Below, in pieces: positions 22,655 to 36,816 of a DNA stretch of 64,000 bases. The translations under genes were made by a program, and so were the position numbers. The stretch comes from Diphasiastrum complanatum (Eukaryota; Streptophyta; Lycopodiopsida; Lycopodiales; Lycopodiaceae). Each line of letters opens with the position of its first letter. The first letter of the stretch is position 1. Below the pieces are notes generated by a model that was not told the origin of the DNA, ran no database searches, and was given only the letters and a program-made list of their open reading frames with translations. Location of the stretch: assembly GCA_029204225.1 (NCBI GenBank), contig CM055114.1:14064684-14128683 (forward strand), written 5' to 3'.

Positions 22655-25403
22655 AGGGTAAGATAGTGGCTAAGGGCACTAGACTTGGCAAACTTTATAA
22701 GCTGGATGCATTTGTGGATACTAATGTTGTCATGTTGGCCGAGAAGAGCAAGATATCTACCTTTACTTTATAGCACAAAAGACTTGGACATGTCAACTCA
22801 GGTTCCATGGAGGCTATGATCAAGGAGGAGTATGCTTTAGGCCTACCAAGGTCTATTGGGAAGGAAGACAAGGTTAGTGAAGCATGTGCCTTATCCAAAG
22901 CACATAAGAAGGTGTTTCCTAACTCCATCACAAGGTCATCTCATCCTCTTGAACTCATACACTCGGATGTGCACATTGCTAGCACCAAATCTATTGGAGG
23001 TTCATCCATGTTTTTAACCTTCATTGATGACTACTCAAGATATTGTTGGGTGTTCTTACTTTCCTTCAAGTCTCAAGTATTTGATACTTTTGTAAAGTTC
23101 AAGTTGTTTGTGGAAAAACATCATAATCATAGCATCAAGATTCTTAGAAGTGACAATGGTGGAGAATTCATCTCCAATGAGTTCAAGGCCTTCTGTGAGG
23201 AGGAAGGGATCAAGAAAGAGACTTCTTGTCCTTACACTCCTCAACAAAATGGAGTTGCTGAAAGAAGGAATAGAACATTATGTGAATGTTCTAAGGCTTT
23301 AAGATTAGATGCTTGTTTGCCCAAATCCTTTTGGGGTGAGTCTCTTGTATGTGCAAACTACTTGATGAATAGGGTGTCTTGCAAAGCAATTGAAGGCAAA
23401 ACTCCTTATGAGATGTTGTATGAAAAGAAACCCAATCTTAATCACTTGAAAGTTTTTGGGTGTATATGTTATGTGCATGTGCCATTGGAAACAAGAACCA
23501 AGGAGGATCCATCTTCCACAAGAGGGATCATGCTTGAATATGCAAGCTCAAGCAAGGGCTACAAAGTCTATCTCCCATCCTTGAACAAATTTGTTGTTTC
23601 AAGGGATGTTATCTTTGATGAACATCATATGCATATGCTTGAAGAAGGCTCAAGTGCTCCAACAATCAGGAAGAAGATGGCCAAGGAGCAAGATCTTGGT
23701 TTTGAGGAGGAGCTCATGGAGGAGCAAGCACCAAACCCACCTATCACACCAAGGAGAACTTCAAGGGCAAAAGTGGAGCCATCAAGGCTCACATATCAAG
23801 GCAAAGGACAACAAGTTGAGGGTATCTCATCCACTTTTTATGCTTTATCTAGTTTTGAAGAACCATCTAATGTTGAAGATGCATTGAACTCCAAAGAATG
23901 GTATAAAGCTATGTTGGATGAGTATGATGCCTTGATTGAGAATGAAACTTGGTTGCTTGTTGAGAGACCTCAAAGGAATGTAATAGGATGCAAGTGGGTC
24001 TTCAAGCTTAAGTTGAATGCAAATGGGAGTGTTAACAAATATAAAGCAAGATTAGTTGCAAAAGGTTATGCTCAAGAGACAGGGATAGACTATGAGGAAA
24101 CTTTTGCACCCGTGGCCAAGATGGTCACAATAAGGCTAATCATTGCACTTGCATCACATTTTGGATGGATCCTATGTCAAATGGATGTCTCTAATGCTTT
24201 CTTGAATGGTTTTTTGGAAGAGGATATCTATATGGAGCAGCCACAAGGGTTCATCAAGCATGGAATGGAGAACAAAGTATGCCATCTCCAAAGAAGCATC
24301 TATGGCTTGAAGCAAGCCTTGAGATCTTGGAATTCAAGACTACATTGCTATCTCATTTCACTTCTTTTGTTCAAAGTGAATATGATCCCACTCTTTACAT
24401 TAAGTTTGATGATGTTGGTATTGTACTTCTACTCATTTATGTAGATGACATCATCATTAGTGGAAATAGTGTTGATGGTATTGAAAAAATCAAGATAGAT
24501 CTATCCTTAGAGTTCAAGATGGTAGATCTAGGGTGTCTTCACTTCATCTTAGGCATAGAAGTACTTAGAGGGTCTAATTTTATCTTTATAAGTCAAGTAA
24601 ACTATTCTCAAAGTCTTTTGAAGAAGTTAAAGATGGAAGTATGCAAAAGTGTTGACACACCAATGGAGCAAGATGTAAAAGTGCCAAATGAAGATGATGA
24701 AAGATCCTTCATGGACATCACTTTGTTTAGGCAACTTATAGGCTCCTTAATGTGGATCACTATAACTAGACCAGATCTTAGCTTTAGTGTATGTAGGTTG
24801 AGCCAATCCATGCAAAAGCCATTGAATATCCATTGGAAAAAGGCTAAGAGGATTCTAAGATACATCTCGGGTACATTGGATTTTGGGATTCTATATAGAG
24901 GAGATGTGATTAACCTTCATGCATTTAGTGATTCAGATTTTGCAGGGGACAAGAGGGATAGGAAATCAACAAGTGCCTATTCAACTTTCATAGGAGAAGG
25001 TGTGGTTTCATGGCTTTCAAAAAAGCAAGAAACTATATCTCTATCTTCAACCGAGGCCGAGTACAAAGCTTTGACAACCACTACAAAGGAGGTACTTTGG
25101 ATCAAGAGATTATTGGTGGAGCTAAAGATCATGGATTCAGAGGAGGCACCAATCATCTACAATGACAATGTGTTAGCCCAACACCTTGCATCTAACCCAA
25201 TCTTCCATGCAAGATCTAAGCACGTTGAGATATGCCATCACTTTGTGAGAGAAATGGTGCAAGCCAAAGAGATTACTTTGGAGCATATTCCAAGCAATGA
25301 ATGTGTAGCTGATCTACTTACTAAACCGCTTCAAAAGACACTTTTTATGAAGTTCAGATCATCACTTGGAGTAATTAGTAAAGCAATGATTGAACCAAGC
25401 TAA
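22655..25403 (+). pseudogene. pol: pol of copia C2: integrase, RT, RNase H (one frameshift, 5' truncated)
   Basis: A leading part (LYKLDAF, then a TAG where the zinc-site Trp-His begins) precedes an open frame at 22807-24444. The frame shows KRLGHV, a degraded zinc pair (EACALSKAH, second Cys lost), IHSDVH, LRSDNGGEF and QQNGVAERRNRT (DDE core), then RT blocks [22 protein letters not shown] and QMDVSNAFLNG. A frameshift near 24350 moves RT into a second frame that ends at 25403, with the YVDDIIISG active site, QLIGSLMWITITRPD and the RNase H STEAEYKAL and ARSKHVEICHHF motifs. With only one frameshift in the body, this is the best preserved pol in the window. Confidence 0.93.
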
Positions 25404-25417
25404 ATAGTGAGGAGGAG

Positions 25418-26099
25418 TGTTAAAAATTCACAATTCTAGCTTGACTAGTTTTGGTCATATGACTTGTAAATAGTTAGATGGTCATGATGTGGTTTGTGAC
25501 ACATGCCAAATAGCATAGGATTCCATTCATAAGGATGTTCTCAAGTAGACCTAAGTGTTAGAACCTTTGTAATGAGTCCAAATTATGCTTAGATACAAGA
25601 GAGAAAAAATAGGAGCTATTTTTGGTAATTTTTGCATTGTTGAGGGATCTCCGAGATTCCAACCCTAACTTGGTAGGGATGAAAGATCCACCAGAATTAG
25701 CATTAGGGATAGGTTTAGGGCTACTCATACCTGCCCAAAACCATGATGGATCATGTATATATAGGTGATGATATCTCACCAAAATCAATCAAGCAATTTA
25801 ATGATTTTTCTCTCATAATGGTGCAATTGCTCTCTATGTTCATAATTGTTTGAGTACTTGTGATTACTAATGATTATAGGATTGAATGTAGGTCTAGTGT
25901 ATAGTACTCAGACTATGGGAGGCCGTACTTTCACACGTGTGAAGCCTTCTTCAAAGATTTGGGCCATTTAGTGAGGTTCAAGCATAGATTTTTTATGGAT
26001 TTTGATGGTTCAACTTGTGCTAATCTTATGAAATCATAATCTATTGTTTCCCTCATCATTTCAAGTGTTTTAGGATCCTTATTTGCTGTAATTTTTACA
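25418..26099 (+). repeat. 3' LTR of copia C2
   Basis: It begins TGTTAAAAATTCAC after the purine tract GTGAGGAGGAG and ends ATTTTTACA. It is nearly identical, in reverse complement, to 33158-33840. A TATA-like GTATATATAGG lies near 25754. Confidence 0.96.
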
Positions 26100-26104
26100 C
26101 AAGC

Positions 26105-26672
26105 GTCTTCATTTTTTTGGACAAAAATGTTTAAGTAGGGGGAGTGTCATGTACTTTTAGTACATTAGTGTTTTTAAAGGCAATATAATATCCATTCTAA
26201 GCTTTGTAGGCCCAAAAGGAGCTATTAGCCTTAAGAACAAAGGGGTTCCCTCTTTAGGCCCTTCAAAGTAGCTAATAAGGATAGTAGGCCAATAAGGGCC
26301 CAATGTAGTTTAAATAATACTTAACAAGGGCTAACTTTCCCTCAAGATAGTCAAGTTAAGTTAAGTAAGAGCATTGTCTATAACTAGGCAAAAGACATCA
26401 TTTTGTGAATCTTTTGCTCATTTGCAAGTGAGAGCTTCTAGCTTCCTTGTGTATGTGAGCCATAGGGATCTTCATTGCTAGGTCTCATGTGCCCTATCCA
26501 CATGAATCAATGCTCCATTTCCATTGATTGTACTCTTTTTTTCATTGCTAATGCAATTCCATTGTGATCTCATTGTTTCTAGCTTTCTATTGATATGCTA
26601 TCATTAATGTCTTGTTATCTACTTGCTTCTAGCTTTACTTCATTGCTATTGCTATTAGTTTAGAATTTGACA
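26105..26672 (+). repeat. 3' end and LTR of another LTR retrotransposon
   Basis: A short internal stretch (26105-26132) leads to a purine tract AAGTAGGGGGAG (26133-26144). A TGTCA...TGACA-bounded segment of 528 bp (26145-26672) follows, so this is a PPT followed by a 3' LTR. The C2 copia inserted about 40 bp before it. I infer that the rest of this element is the minus-strand ORF region at 33846-35560, separated by the inversion. Confidence 0.72.
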
Positions 26673-26704
26673 CATGACAGAGCCCCCAAAGCCTTTTCTA
26701 GCCA

Positions 26705-28767
<2,063 letters not shown>

Positions 28768-29565
28768 TGTAGTGAGGGGCAGACCGATCGTCCACTTTCT
28801 AAGATCTACATAAACTTACAACAAGAATGAAAGAGAGAGCACAAAATGGAAGGAAAAACACCAAGGCTTCCCAACTGGTGCTTGAAAACTAGGAACAATC
28901 TATTTAAGCTTGTTAAGGCTTTCCAACTAACAAGCTATTTAACTAATCTAAACCTTGATAAGGCTTCCCAACTAGCAAACCCGTTAATCTAAACCTATCT
29001 AACACCCAAAGGAAAATGAGAATAATAACAAGAATTGTGGCCAACAAAGCATACATCATAAAAACATGCCATAAATAAATTCCTATGAAAAGGAGGCAAG
29101 AGGAGGCCCGAATGCCTTCCCTCAAGCTATTCACCTTCCAAAGGGAACACAAGGAAATAGAAAGATCAAACACGTGATTGCAATTTAGCATAATCTCAAA
29201 GTGTTATTCACAAGGGAAATGCCTCTCTTCTTATAGCAAGAGGGCCTTCCATAAGTTCTCCACTAACTTACGAGATTAGTCTTCTAATTTGCCATTCTAA
29301 GTCTTACAAGCTCTAACTTAGAAACTTGATTCTCTAAACGTAGAACTTAAGTTAACTTGGAATCTTTTATTTCTAAGCTTAAGTTTCCTAAGTTAAGTTT
29401 CTAATCTTAAGTTTCCTAGTTTAGAAGTTTAGAACTTATTATGCTTCTACTCACGATCTTATAACACACATGCCATGGTAGAAGTTTATTAACAAGTACT
29501 CACACGTGATTTACAATACACATGCCACGATGTTTTATTTCTTTTTTGTATTTTCGTTGCTAACA
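28768..29565 (-). repeat. 3' LTR of a gypsy-type element (minus strand)
   Basis: On the minus strand a purine tract, ATAAGGAGGGGGA (about 29566-29579), is followed by TAA and TGTTAGCAACG..., and the segment can be closed at ...CCCCTCACTACA (28768). It holds a TATA-like CTATAAGAAGAG near 29235 and AAGCTTAAG/TTAAGTT low-complexity direct repeats at 29310-29430. The 5' boundary is firm because of the PPT. The 3' boundary is my best TG/CA fit. Confidence 0.62.
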
Positions 29566-30615
29566 TTATCCCCCTCCTTATTGGATTGGTGGTCCCACAC
29601 CAATCAAAGCTTTTTTTGTCTTGGATCTTTTGAGCTTCTTGGAGGTGAGATTGTTGTTGGTGTGTTTGGTAGATCTTATTGTTGATTCCCTCCATCATCT
29701 GCCAGCGTAATTTGGTAAGGAAGGGCCTTGGGGTATAGTAGTGTAGCATACCTTGGAGAAATCCATGGGTTTGTCACAACTTGACCATATCCACATGGAG
29801 CGCCAAAGTGAGGGCTGCTTGGTAATAAAGCCGCGCTACATTGATGTGGTCGTTTTCAGTCTGTAAGGGCTGATTGATATCGATGGCAATTGACGGTAGT
29901 CCTCGATCGTAGTAGCCTTTTAATTCTTCCAATTATGCCACCAGGCCGCAGTTATCCACAAAATATCGAACGTTATGATCGGGTTGCCATGGTGTTGTTG
30001 TTGAAGACGCGACAATTTGTGCTCATGTCGTCAATCAGGTTGTCGGTATTCACACATGTCAGCTTGGGCCAATAAATCTTTTTTTAACCTTCGTGGCAGC
30101 AAATGGCTCTAATATGGATTGATGCGCATATAGATGGGTGCATTGAAATATCGTGCCATTAAGGTCTTGCTTTGTAGAAATAGTTGATGGCGCCATGCTA
30201 GTTGTGGATCAAGGAGTTTGACTGCTTCTTTATGGGTTTGGCAGACATTGAGGTTTTGGCATGGCCTAGGAATGAATATACTTCTCTGATGATGTTTATG
30301 GAAGATTTTGGATGATCAGGATCTTTTCAGAGTCAATTGCAATATCGTTTTTTGAAATGATATGTCATAAAACAATGTCGTGTGTTACCAAAATCTGAGA
30401 TTTGTCAGAATTTAAAGAGATTCCGAAGCGTTGACATTGGATAAAAATTTTCTCAAGCACAGACAGATGACGTATTTCCTTTGAATGCGCTCCCAAAACA
30501 TCTAAGTAAACCTCTAGGATATCTCCCATTGGCTGAGAGAATGCAGCTTGCATAACACGTTGGAATGTGCTAGGAGCATTACAGAGGCCGAAAGGCATGA
30601 CTTTCCAACAAAAGA
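29566..30615 (-). pseudogene. pol: Gypsy pol fragment (RT and decayed downstream part), minus strand
   Basis: From 30615 the minus frame reads WKVMPFGLCNAPSTFQRVMQ, then ILEVYLDVLGAHSKE (the YLDD-type active site, second Asp lost), then FGISLNSDKSQILV. These are gypsy RT blocks 4-6. Past the stop near 30365, GHIVS-like and IDSEKILIIQNLP remnants continue with many stops. The end of the coding region reaches the polypurine tract at 29579 (KSFDWCGTTNPIRRG). The left part of RT is missing: the fragment is cut at about 30615 where a plus-strand copia fragment starts. Confidence 0.82.
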
Positions 30616-31895
30616 TTCTCCATTCTATGGAAAAAGAGCTCGAAAATGGTACAAAAAGAAAAATCAAGTCCTCAAATCCTTGGGATTCAAGCCACTGATG
30701 GTTGATTCCAATGTATATGTGAAAATTACAGATGGGAAGATCATCATTGTGGCTGTGTATGTGGATGACACTCTGATACTCTACAAGAGTGAGAAGTTGA
30801 TTGCTGAAGTGAAGAATGACATCTTGAAACATTTCAAGATTGTAGATTTGGGAGAAGCCAGGTGTTACCTTGGCTTACAGATTGAAAGAGACTATGAGGG
30901 AGGTAAGTTGTACCTTCATCAGTCCAGATACACCCAGAAAATCCTAGAGGATTTTGAGATGCTGAATTGCAAAGGTGCGAACACTCCAATGCTCGTATGA
31001 ACGGTGCTGACGAACAAAAATTGTTTGAGGACTGCAGAAGAGAGAGAATTGATGCAGCTCACACCATACAGGAAACTGATAGGATCGTTGATGTACCTTG
31101 CAGATAACACATGTCCTGACATTGCTTATGTAGTGTTCAGGATGAGCCAACTTTGCACGAATCCTGGTTCGACACATTGGAAGATTGCAAAACGAATTTT
31201 GCAATATCTTCAATTAACAAAGGATTATGGTTTGTGTTATTGTTGTGATGCAGAGTTCCAAATGCTTTCCTACAGTGATGCTAGCTGGGCATCTCTCAAG
31301 GACAACTGTAAAAGTGTCTTAGGAGGATGCACCATCATGTCAAGAGCGACAATTCTCTGGGTCAGCAAGAAGCAGACCATTGTGGCTCAGTCATCCTACG
31401 AAGCAAAGTACGTTGCAGCAGCAAAGATGGCCAATGAGATAATCTAGCTCAAACAGTTCCTGGACGAATTGGGCGAAACAAGGAACGAACCTCTGGGTTT
31501 GCAGATGGACAACACATCTGCAATACATCTGACGAAAGACCCTGTGTTTCACTCAAGGACGAAACAGATTGCGATCAAGTACCACTTGATCAAGGATCTG
31601 ATTGGCAAGAAGATGTTGCAGACCACCTTCATTGGAACGAAAGACATTGTTGCTGACATTTTCACAAAGGCCTTAGACAAAGGTCTGTTCGAGAAACAAA
31701 GGAGCAGTCTTGGAGTCATCAAACTATCATGCTTTGAGATGGAGCTGAAGAAACGAAATGTTTCTAATGCTAAAGCTTTGCTAGCTTTCAATCCTGAATT
31801 TTTGACAAAAGACAACAAGACACGATACGACACGACAAAACACAAAATCAGTCTGTTCCATGAACAGCCAAGAAGATCAGTCGAGTACCAAGGGG
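30616..31895 (+). pseudogene. pol: Copia element C3: RT end, RNase H and start of 3' LTR
   Basis: Plus-strand reading opens at KWYKKK...SLGFKPL, then DSNVYVK, VAVYVDDTLIL (RT active site), DLGEARCYLGLQIERDYEGG and KLIGSLMYLADNTCPDIAYV. RNase H follows with YSDASWASL, QSSYEAKYVAAAKM, a TAG near 31447, QMDNTSAIHLTKDPVFHSRTK and ADIFTKALDK. One frame break lies near 31000. Next come a purine tract GAGATGGAGC (31735-31744) and what should be the first 150 bp of its 3' LTR, ending at about 31895 against inverted C2 gag. It is closely related to C4 (same EGGKLYLHQ, MDNTSAIYL motifs). Confidence 0.86.
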
Positions 31896-31898
31896 TAC

Positions 31899-32346
31899 AA
31901 ACAAGCTCTTCATCCTTGATAGGATCACCTATGAAGGCTAGCTCTTTGTTCAATTCCTTTACTCTTAGGACAAAAGTATGTGCACTCTTTCCTTTCTTTT
32001 GATAGCTTCTATAGATTTGATTCTTCAAAGCTAACATTCTAGTTTGGTTCTTGGAGTCATAGACCTTTTGCAAAGTCTCCCAAGCATCTTGAGCTGAAGT
32101 GCAATCTCCTACCTCTCTTAAGAGTTCATTTGCAACATTCATTTTTATGCAATGTAGTGCAACATTGCACCTCTTGATGTATTTGGCTTTTTCTTGAGGA
32201 TGAATAGGTTTACCCTCCTTACCATTTACAATTTCCATCAGATCTTGCATGATCATGATGGATTCCATTCTAACTTTCCATATGGAATAGTTAGTTTTGT
32301 TGAGCCTTTCATTAGTATCTAAAAGATATGCATTTATAGATGCCAT
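31899..32346 (-). pseudogene. gag: gag N-terminal part of copia C2
   Basis: The minus frame from the ATG at 32346 reads MASINAYLLDTNERLNKTNY, then SIWKVRMESIM, CIKMNVANELLREVG, AWETLQKVYDSKN and AHTFVLRVKELNKELA. This is the copia gag (UBN2-type) fold region. It is open for about 149 codons, then runs into foreign sequence after KDEELV. The paralogue at 61053-60607 (element C5) shows the same order (MIKMNVTNELLKELG, AWNSLKKLYESNS). Confidence 0.9.
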
Positions 32347-33157
32347 CTAGTCTCCTAATCAAGGACTTGACACAAATGAAGGTTACTTCTATTGATTTGA
32401 TTGAAGATCTACCTTATCCCACTTCTTAGGGACCTGAAAAGATCAGTAATAGACTTCCTATAAGGATCTAAGAATGATCTCTAACAAAATCAAATCATAG
32501 AATACTAGAAACAATGCACTTGCTTGATTGAAGTAGACAATACTAGTAGAATTGCCCCTCTTTCTATAAAGAACATTAAAGCTTCCAAATGATCTGATCA
32601 AGAGCGAATTTCAACAACCTAATATACTTCCACAATCACTTGTAAAAGATCTAAATGGAACTTAATGAGGATGGAACACAATCTACTATCCAATCACAAG
32701 CAAAAAATGATCAAAATTGATGAAAAATTGATCTAATTTGGTGCATAAGTCAAGCAATGGTTAGACTGAACCTAAATCACTTTAGGAGGTGTCCTCTACA
32801 CCTTAGAACAGCCTTGAAGAGTCCCCAAAACTCTGATCTTCTCTCTCCTTGAATGCTATAAAGCCTCCTCTATGAAATCACCTCCAAAACTCGCTTAGAA
32901 ATCAATGCTTGGAGCAAGCAAAACTTGCTATCTTGGTAATGTGAATTGAATTCAACTTTGCCTCTGGTTTTATACACCTAAAAACCTGCAAATGAAGTCA
33001 CACAACACCAATCTCCAATGTATTTGACTCACTTTGAGTTCTAGAATCAATGCTAGATGCTAAGATCCAATCTAAACAAGATTTAGATAAAAAATTGTGA
33101 TCAAATTGAATGAAAACCAAGGATTTAGCTCATTTCAGCCTTTAGACTCTGATACCA
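32347..33157 (-). other. Untranslated leader and primer-binding site of copia C2
   Basis: The segment between the primer site (complement ACTCTGATACCA at 33146-33157) and the gag ATG at 32346 is about 800 bp, AT-rich and non-coding. A long leader of this kind is common in copia elements. Confidence 0.8.
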
Positions 33158-33840
33158 TGTAACAATTACAGCAAATAAGGATTCTAAAACACTTGAAACG
33201 ATGAGGGAAACAATAGATTATGATTTCATAAAATTAGCACAAGTTGAACCATCAAAATCCATCAAAAATCTATGCTTGAACCTCACTAAATGGCCCAAAT
33301 CCTTGAAGAAGGCTTCACACGTGTGAAAGTACGGCCTCCCATAGTCTGAGTACTATACACTAGACCTACATTCAATCCTATAATCATTAGTAATCACAAG
33401 TACTCAAACAATTATGAACATAGAGAGCAATTGCACCATTATGAGAGAAAAATCATTAAATTGCTTGATTGATTTTGGTGAGATATCATCACCTATATAT
33501 ACATGATCCATCATGGTTTTGGGCAGGTATGAGTAGCCCTAAACCTATCCCTAATGCTAATTCTGGTGGATCTTTCATCCCTACCAAGTTAGGGTTGGAA
33601 TCTCGGAGATCCCTCAACAATGCAAAAATTACCAAAAATAGCTCCTATTTTTTTCTCTCTTGTATCTAAGCATAATTTGGACTCATTCCAAAGGTTCTAA
33701 CACTTAGGTCTACTTGAGAACATCCTTATGAATGGAATCCTATGCTATTTGGCACGTGTGACAAGCCACATCATGACCATCTAGCTATTTACAAGTCATA
33801 TGACCAAAACTAGTCAAGCTAGAATTGTGAATTTTTAACA
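33158..33840 (-). repeat. 5' LTR of copia C2 (inverted relative to its 3' LTR)
   Basis: 683 bp. The plus strand reads TGTAACAATTACAGC ... GAATTTTTAACA. It differs by scattered single bases and small indels from the complement of 25418-26099 (for example TAACAATT versus TAAAAATT at the end). Confidence 0.96.
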
Positions 33841-33850
33841 GCTTGTCTGA

Positions 33851-34588
33851 TCAGCTTGATTGCCTTGGTAAAGTAGTCATGATTGAGGATGTGTCATCCA
33901 AAATGTGTTGCCTCATTATAGATCCAAAGCTGTCGAATTGAATCCATTTTGCTAGCTTCGGACTGTAATCCTTGTTCCCATGAAAGAAAATTGATGGCCG
34001 AAGAAGAGATGGATGAAACACCATATTGCTTTTTGACAACCAAATCGCAATATCCTCTTTTGTCTGCTTCTTCGGCATCATGACAAATTGGATGATCTAT
34101 CCAATTCCTTTCGGATCGTACTTTGTCATTACATCCGACTGTGCTGGCCTGAAGATTTTGTCATGTTGTTTGGTAGTCACTTTGTTGTTCAATCCAAATG
34201 CTTCAATGATAACCATGAGCATTGCATTTGAATTGTTAAGATCCCACATGAAGGAATTATTGGCATGATCAATTTTCAATATAGGAACCAATATGTTTAG
34301 ATGGATCATCTCTGGAAATAACAATTGATATTCTGAATGGACATTTATTTCCAAGAATATTGAGTGAATGAGATGCTTGCAAAGAGTGATGATATCTCTT
34401 TCACTCAAAGTCTCTACGAAAAAACTTTCGTAGATTAGATCATCATGTTCAAAAATATTGATATTTCCAATATTTCGAACCACAAACTGGAAACTTTGAT
34501 ATAACGGACCTTGGATTGTTTGTCCCATCTCATAGCTAGGACAATTTCCAGCTTGTATATTACAATTTTTATACATTCCATTGTACAC
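33851..34588 (-). pseudogene. Unrecognised retroelement-associated protein, C-terminal frame
   Basis: A minus-strand frame from 34588 to 33851 is broken only by a stop at 34097-34099 (one frame, about 245 codons). Segments include FQFVVRNIGNINIFEHDDLIY, TLCKHLIHSIFLEINVH and, after the stop, PKKQTKEDIAIWLSKSN and PKLAKWIQFDSFGSIM. I recognise no family. It lies just upstream of where C2 inserted. Once the inversion is undone, it ends about 40 bp before the purine tract and LTR at 26133-26672, so it looks like the last ORF of that LTR element (an accessory or env-position ORF). Confidence 0.5.
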
Positions 34589-35556
34589 TCTATATCGAAT
34601 GTGAAATATTCATATAGATTAGTTTTATCCTTGTCTATTACTTCTATTTTGCAAGAAGCCTTAAACAAGTCTTCTGGTTGAACGTGATGCAACAGTTCTT
34701 GTGATCTCAAGGAAGATGAGGTCCTTGAGTAATTTGCCTCATTGACAACTTCATTGTCTGAACTGGCCTTTGTACTGCTCAATTGAAAATCAATATTGAA
34801 AATAAAAATATTGTCCTCATAATCCTCCACATCGTGTTCGTTGTCCTCAGTTGATTTTCGGTGTCCTTGCATTCACATTGTGCTCACATTTGGAATTGTC
34901 TTACTTGGTTCAAATTGAAAATTACATTTATGTTGTTGATCTTGCGTACACTCCATAGCACTGCATAAACGTTGATCGTCAATTTGTTGTGAATTCAATG
35001 GAAAATCAAAAATTGCTGACGAAGTCGGCTGGTCTATTTGGTGAACAAGCTTTCCCATTGTTGATAGTTGTACTTCTTCATCATGTTGCACTTCCACTTT
35101 ATTCGCTGATGATGTTGATGAAGAATTATCTTTATCATCGTTTCGTACTTCCAATTCATCCTCTGATGATGTTGATGATGATTCACCACAATCATTTGGC
35201 CTATCTTTTTTCTGGATTCTTGGAATAACATTTTTTCCCACTTGAACCTTAGACGTTGTGTCCTGATCCCTCAGCTTTTTTAACTGTCCCATCACTTTGT
35301 TGAAAGCTAATGTCCTGTGTATGTCCAAAGTGTATATTAGTGGTGTTGAATATTCTGTAGCAGCTTCACGTTGACCCTTGTTTAGTTTATATTCTAGATT
35401 GATCTTCATATTCAGAGTCACTGTCATCATTATACTCAAAATCAGAATCCACATCCATCTTGGCAATTGAAGGGCTGGTAAGTTACGGTATAGTAAGTTG
35501 AAGTTTATGTGCAATGGACTTTGATAAATAGCTGAAATGCTCTTTTTTCCACCCAC
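34435..35556 (-). pseudogene. Unrecognised retroelement-associated protein, N-terminal frame
   Basis: The minus frame runs from 35556 to 34435 (about 373 codons) with a single TGA at 34873-34875, directly followed by ATG. It is Ser- and acid-rich in the middle, with two copies of a roughly 21-residue repeat (SSSTSSEDELEVRNDD and SSSTSSANKVEVQHDE). A frameshift near 34500 links it to the next frame at 34588-33851, giving a roughly 600-codon decayed protein. I recognise no domain. The low number of lesions suggests a fairly recent coding past. Confidence 0.5.
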
Positions 35557-36130
35557 TTAAAACTCAGAATTCTACGATGAGTGAAAGTGAAAGGCAAAAA
35601 CATGTAGGTCGTATAAAACTGAGCACTTTTGCTTTTTACAGTGTTCAATTTTGAGCTCAAACGAAAAAGTTATGAGGATTTGAAAGTAATTAATGAAAAC
35701 ACAAAACTTTGACTTAAGAAAAGGGGTCTTGAAGAAAATAAAATTGAAACATAATAGTTACAAGATTTCGATAACTTATCAATGTCAGGCTCCTCGTTTT
35801 GATCACTTTTAGTTTATGCTTCGCTGAAATCCGAGCTCAAACAAAGAAGTTATGTACAATCATAGAATGAGAATAAAGTGAAATAAACAACTTAGAAAAA
35901 AGGGTTGAAAGAAAATGGAAATTGGATTCAATAAATTTTTGGAATGCATGAAACATTCTTGTGCCCGTAAAAGAATAGGAAGAACCGTGAAAAATCCGAA
36001 AACTGTCGGCAAATGTTTTTTTTGAGCACCGAGCAGAGGAAACAGAGGAATCTTCTAGGGAATATTTACAAGGAATCTCTCAGAGAATATTCTTAAATGA
36101 GGCTGAGGATTCCTGTTGGGCGCCGCAACC
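35557..36130. other. Non-coding, degenerate repeat
   Basis: The phrase GAGCTCAAAC(G/A)AA-AAGTTATG occurs at 35652 and 35833, each within a longer similar context (about 180-bp spacing). This suggests an old tandem duplication. No gene was seen. Confidence 0.4.
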
Positions 36131-36139
36131 AGAGGAAGG

Positions 36140-36330
36140 GAGGGGTTTAGAGAGAGAGTGGGTTCTACCGAATCAGGGTTTAGGGTTTAGGGTTTAGAGA
36201 GAGAGTGGGCTCTACCGAATCAGGGTTTAGGGTTTAGAGAGAGAGTGGGTTCTACCGAATCAGGGTTTAAGGTTTAGGGTTTAGAGAGAGAGTGGGTTCT
36301 ACCGAATCAGGGTGAGGGTATAGGGAGAAA
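36140..36330. repeat. Tandem repeat with telomere-like TTTAGGG units
   Basis: Units of about 49-58 bp consist of GAGAGAGAGTGGGTTCTACC, GAATCAGGG and two to three TTTAGGG (plant telomere) words. They recur at about 36151, 36196, 36237 and 36281. GA-rich sequence follows to 36490. Confidence 0.88.
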
Positions 36331-36816
36331 AAAGTAGAGAGAGGGGATCTCAACTGGAGGAGAGAGAATGGGTTTGGAGGAGAGAGAGAGAGGGATCTCA
36401 ACAGGAGGACAGAGAAGGAGGTAGAGAGAGAATAAACTCGACCAAGGAGAGAGAGGGGCGGTAGAGAGAGAGAGTAAACTCGACCGAAGGAGAGAGGTGA
36501 AGTGTGGACTACACAACGATTGAGAGTCTTCCCAGATTGCTTTTGTGACGTTCAATGATCATGAGGCCCTGGACACAGCTCTGCACTTATCTGAGACATT
36601 GATTCTGAATCAAAACATGATGATGCTTCCTGCTGAAGAGTATTCTTCCGGGCATGGGTTCGAAGAACATGAAGCTGAATCTGGTGGCAATGTCTCGTAT
36701 TCTATCTGTGTAACTGGAGGCCATTCAACACCTGTGGAGTATGGCGATCATAGCTTTGAGCCAGCACCATTCTCAATCCGTTGCTTGAAGGATTTTGTTA
36801 AAGCTATTTTGTCAGA

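Larger units (their letters stand above)
22650..26104 (+). mobile_element. Copia element C2, left piece: pol plus 3' LTR plus target duplication
   Basis: This piece begins abruptly inside the GAG-pre-integrase region (about 22655) and runs through integrase, RT and RNase H to a 682-bp 3' LTR ending at 26099, followed by CAAGC (26100-26104). It has no gag, protease, 5' LTR or primer site. Those lie inverted at 31896-33845, where the outer LTR edge also abuts CAAGC (read on the minus strand). I infer both pieces are one insertion. Confidence 0.9.
31896..33845 (-). mobile_element. Copia element C2, right piece: 5' LTR, primer site, gag (inverted)
   Basis: Read on the minus strand: CAAGC (33845-33841), LTR (33840-33158), primer site TGGTATCAGAGT (33157-33146), leader, gag (from 32346), then an abrupt end at about 31896. 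The LTR and family match the left piece at 22650-26104, and the flanking pentamer is the same. About 1.1 kb (end of gag, zinc knuckle, protease) is missing between the two pieces. Confidence 0.9.

Noticed and set aside
33846-35556. Gypsy gag-pol assignment for the minus ORFs
   Set aside because: No zinc knuckle, protease, RT or integrase motif could be found, so I left the product unnamed.
36545-36816. Upstream open frame as the N-terminus of the H-protein copy
   Set aside because: Its residues do not resemble a transit peptide plus the HEW region of H-proteins, and the H-protein homology starts in a different frame at 36817.
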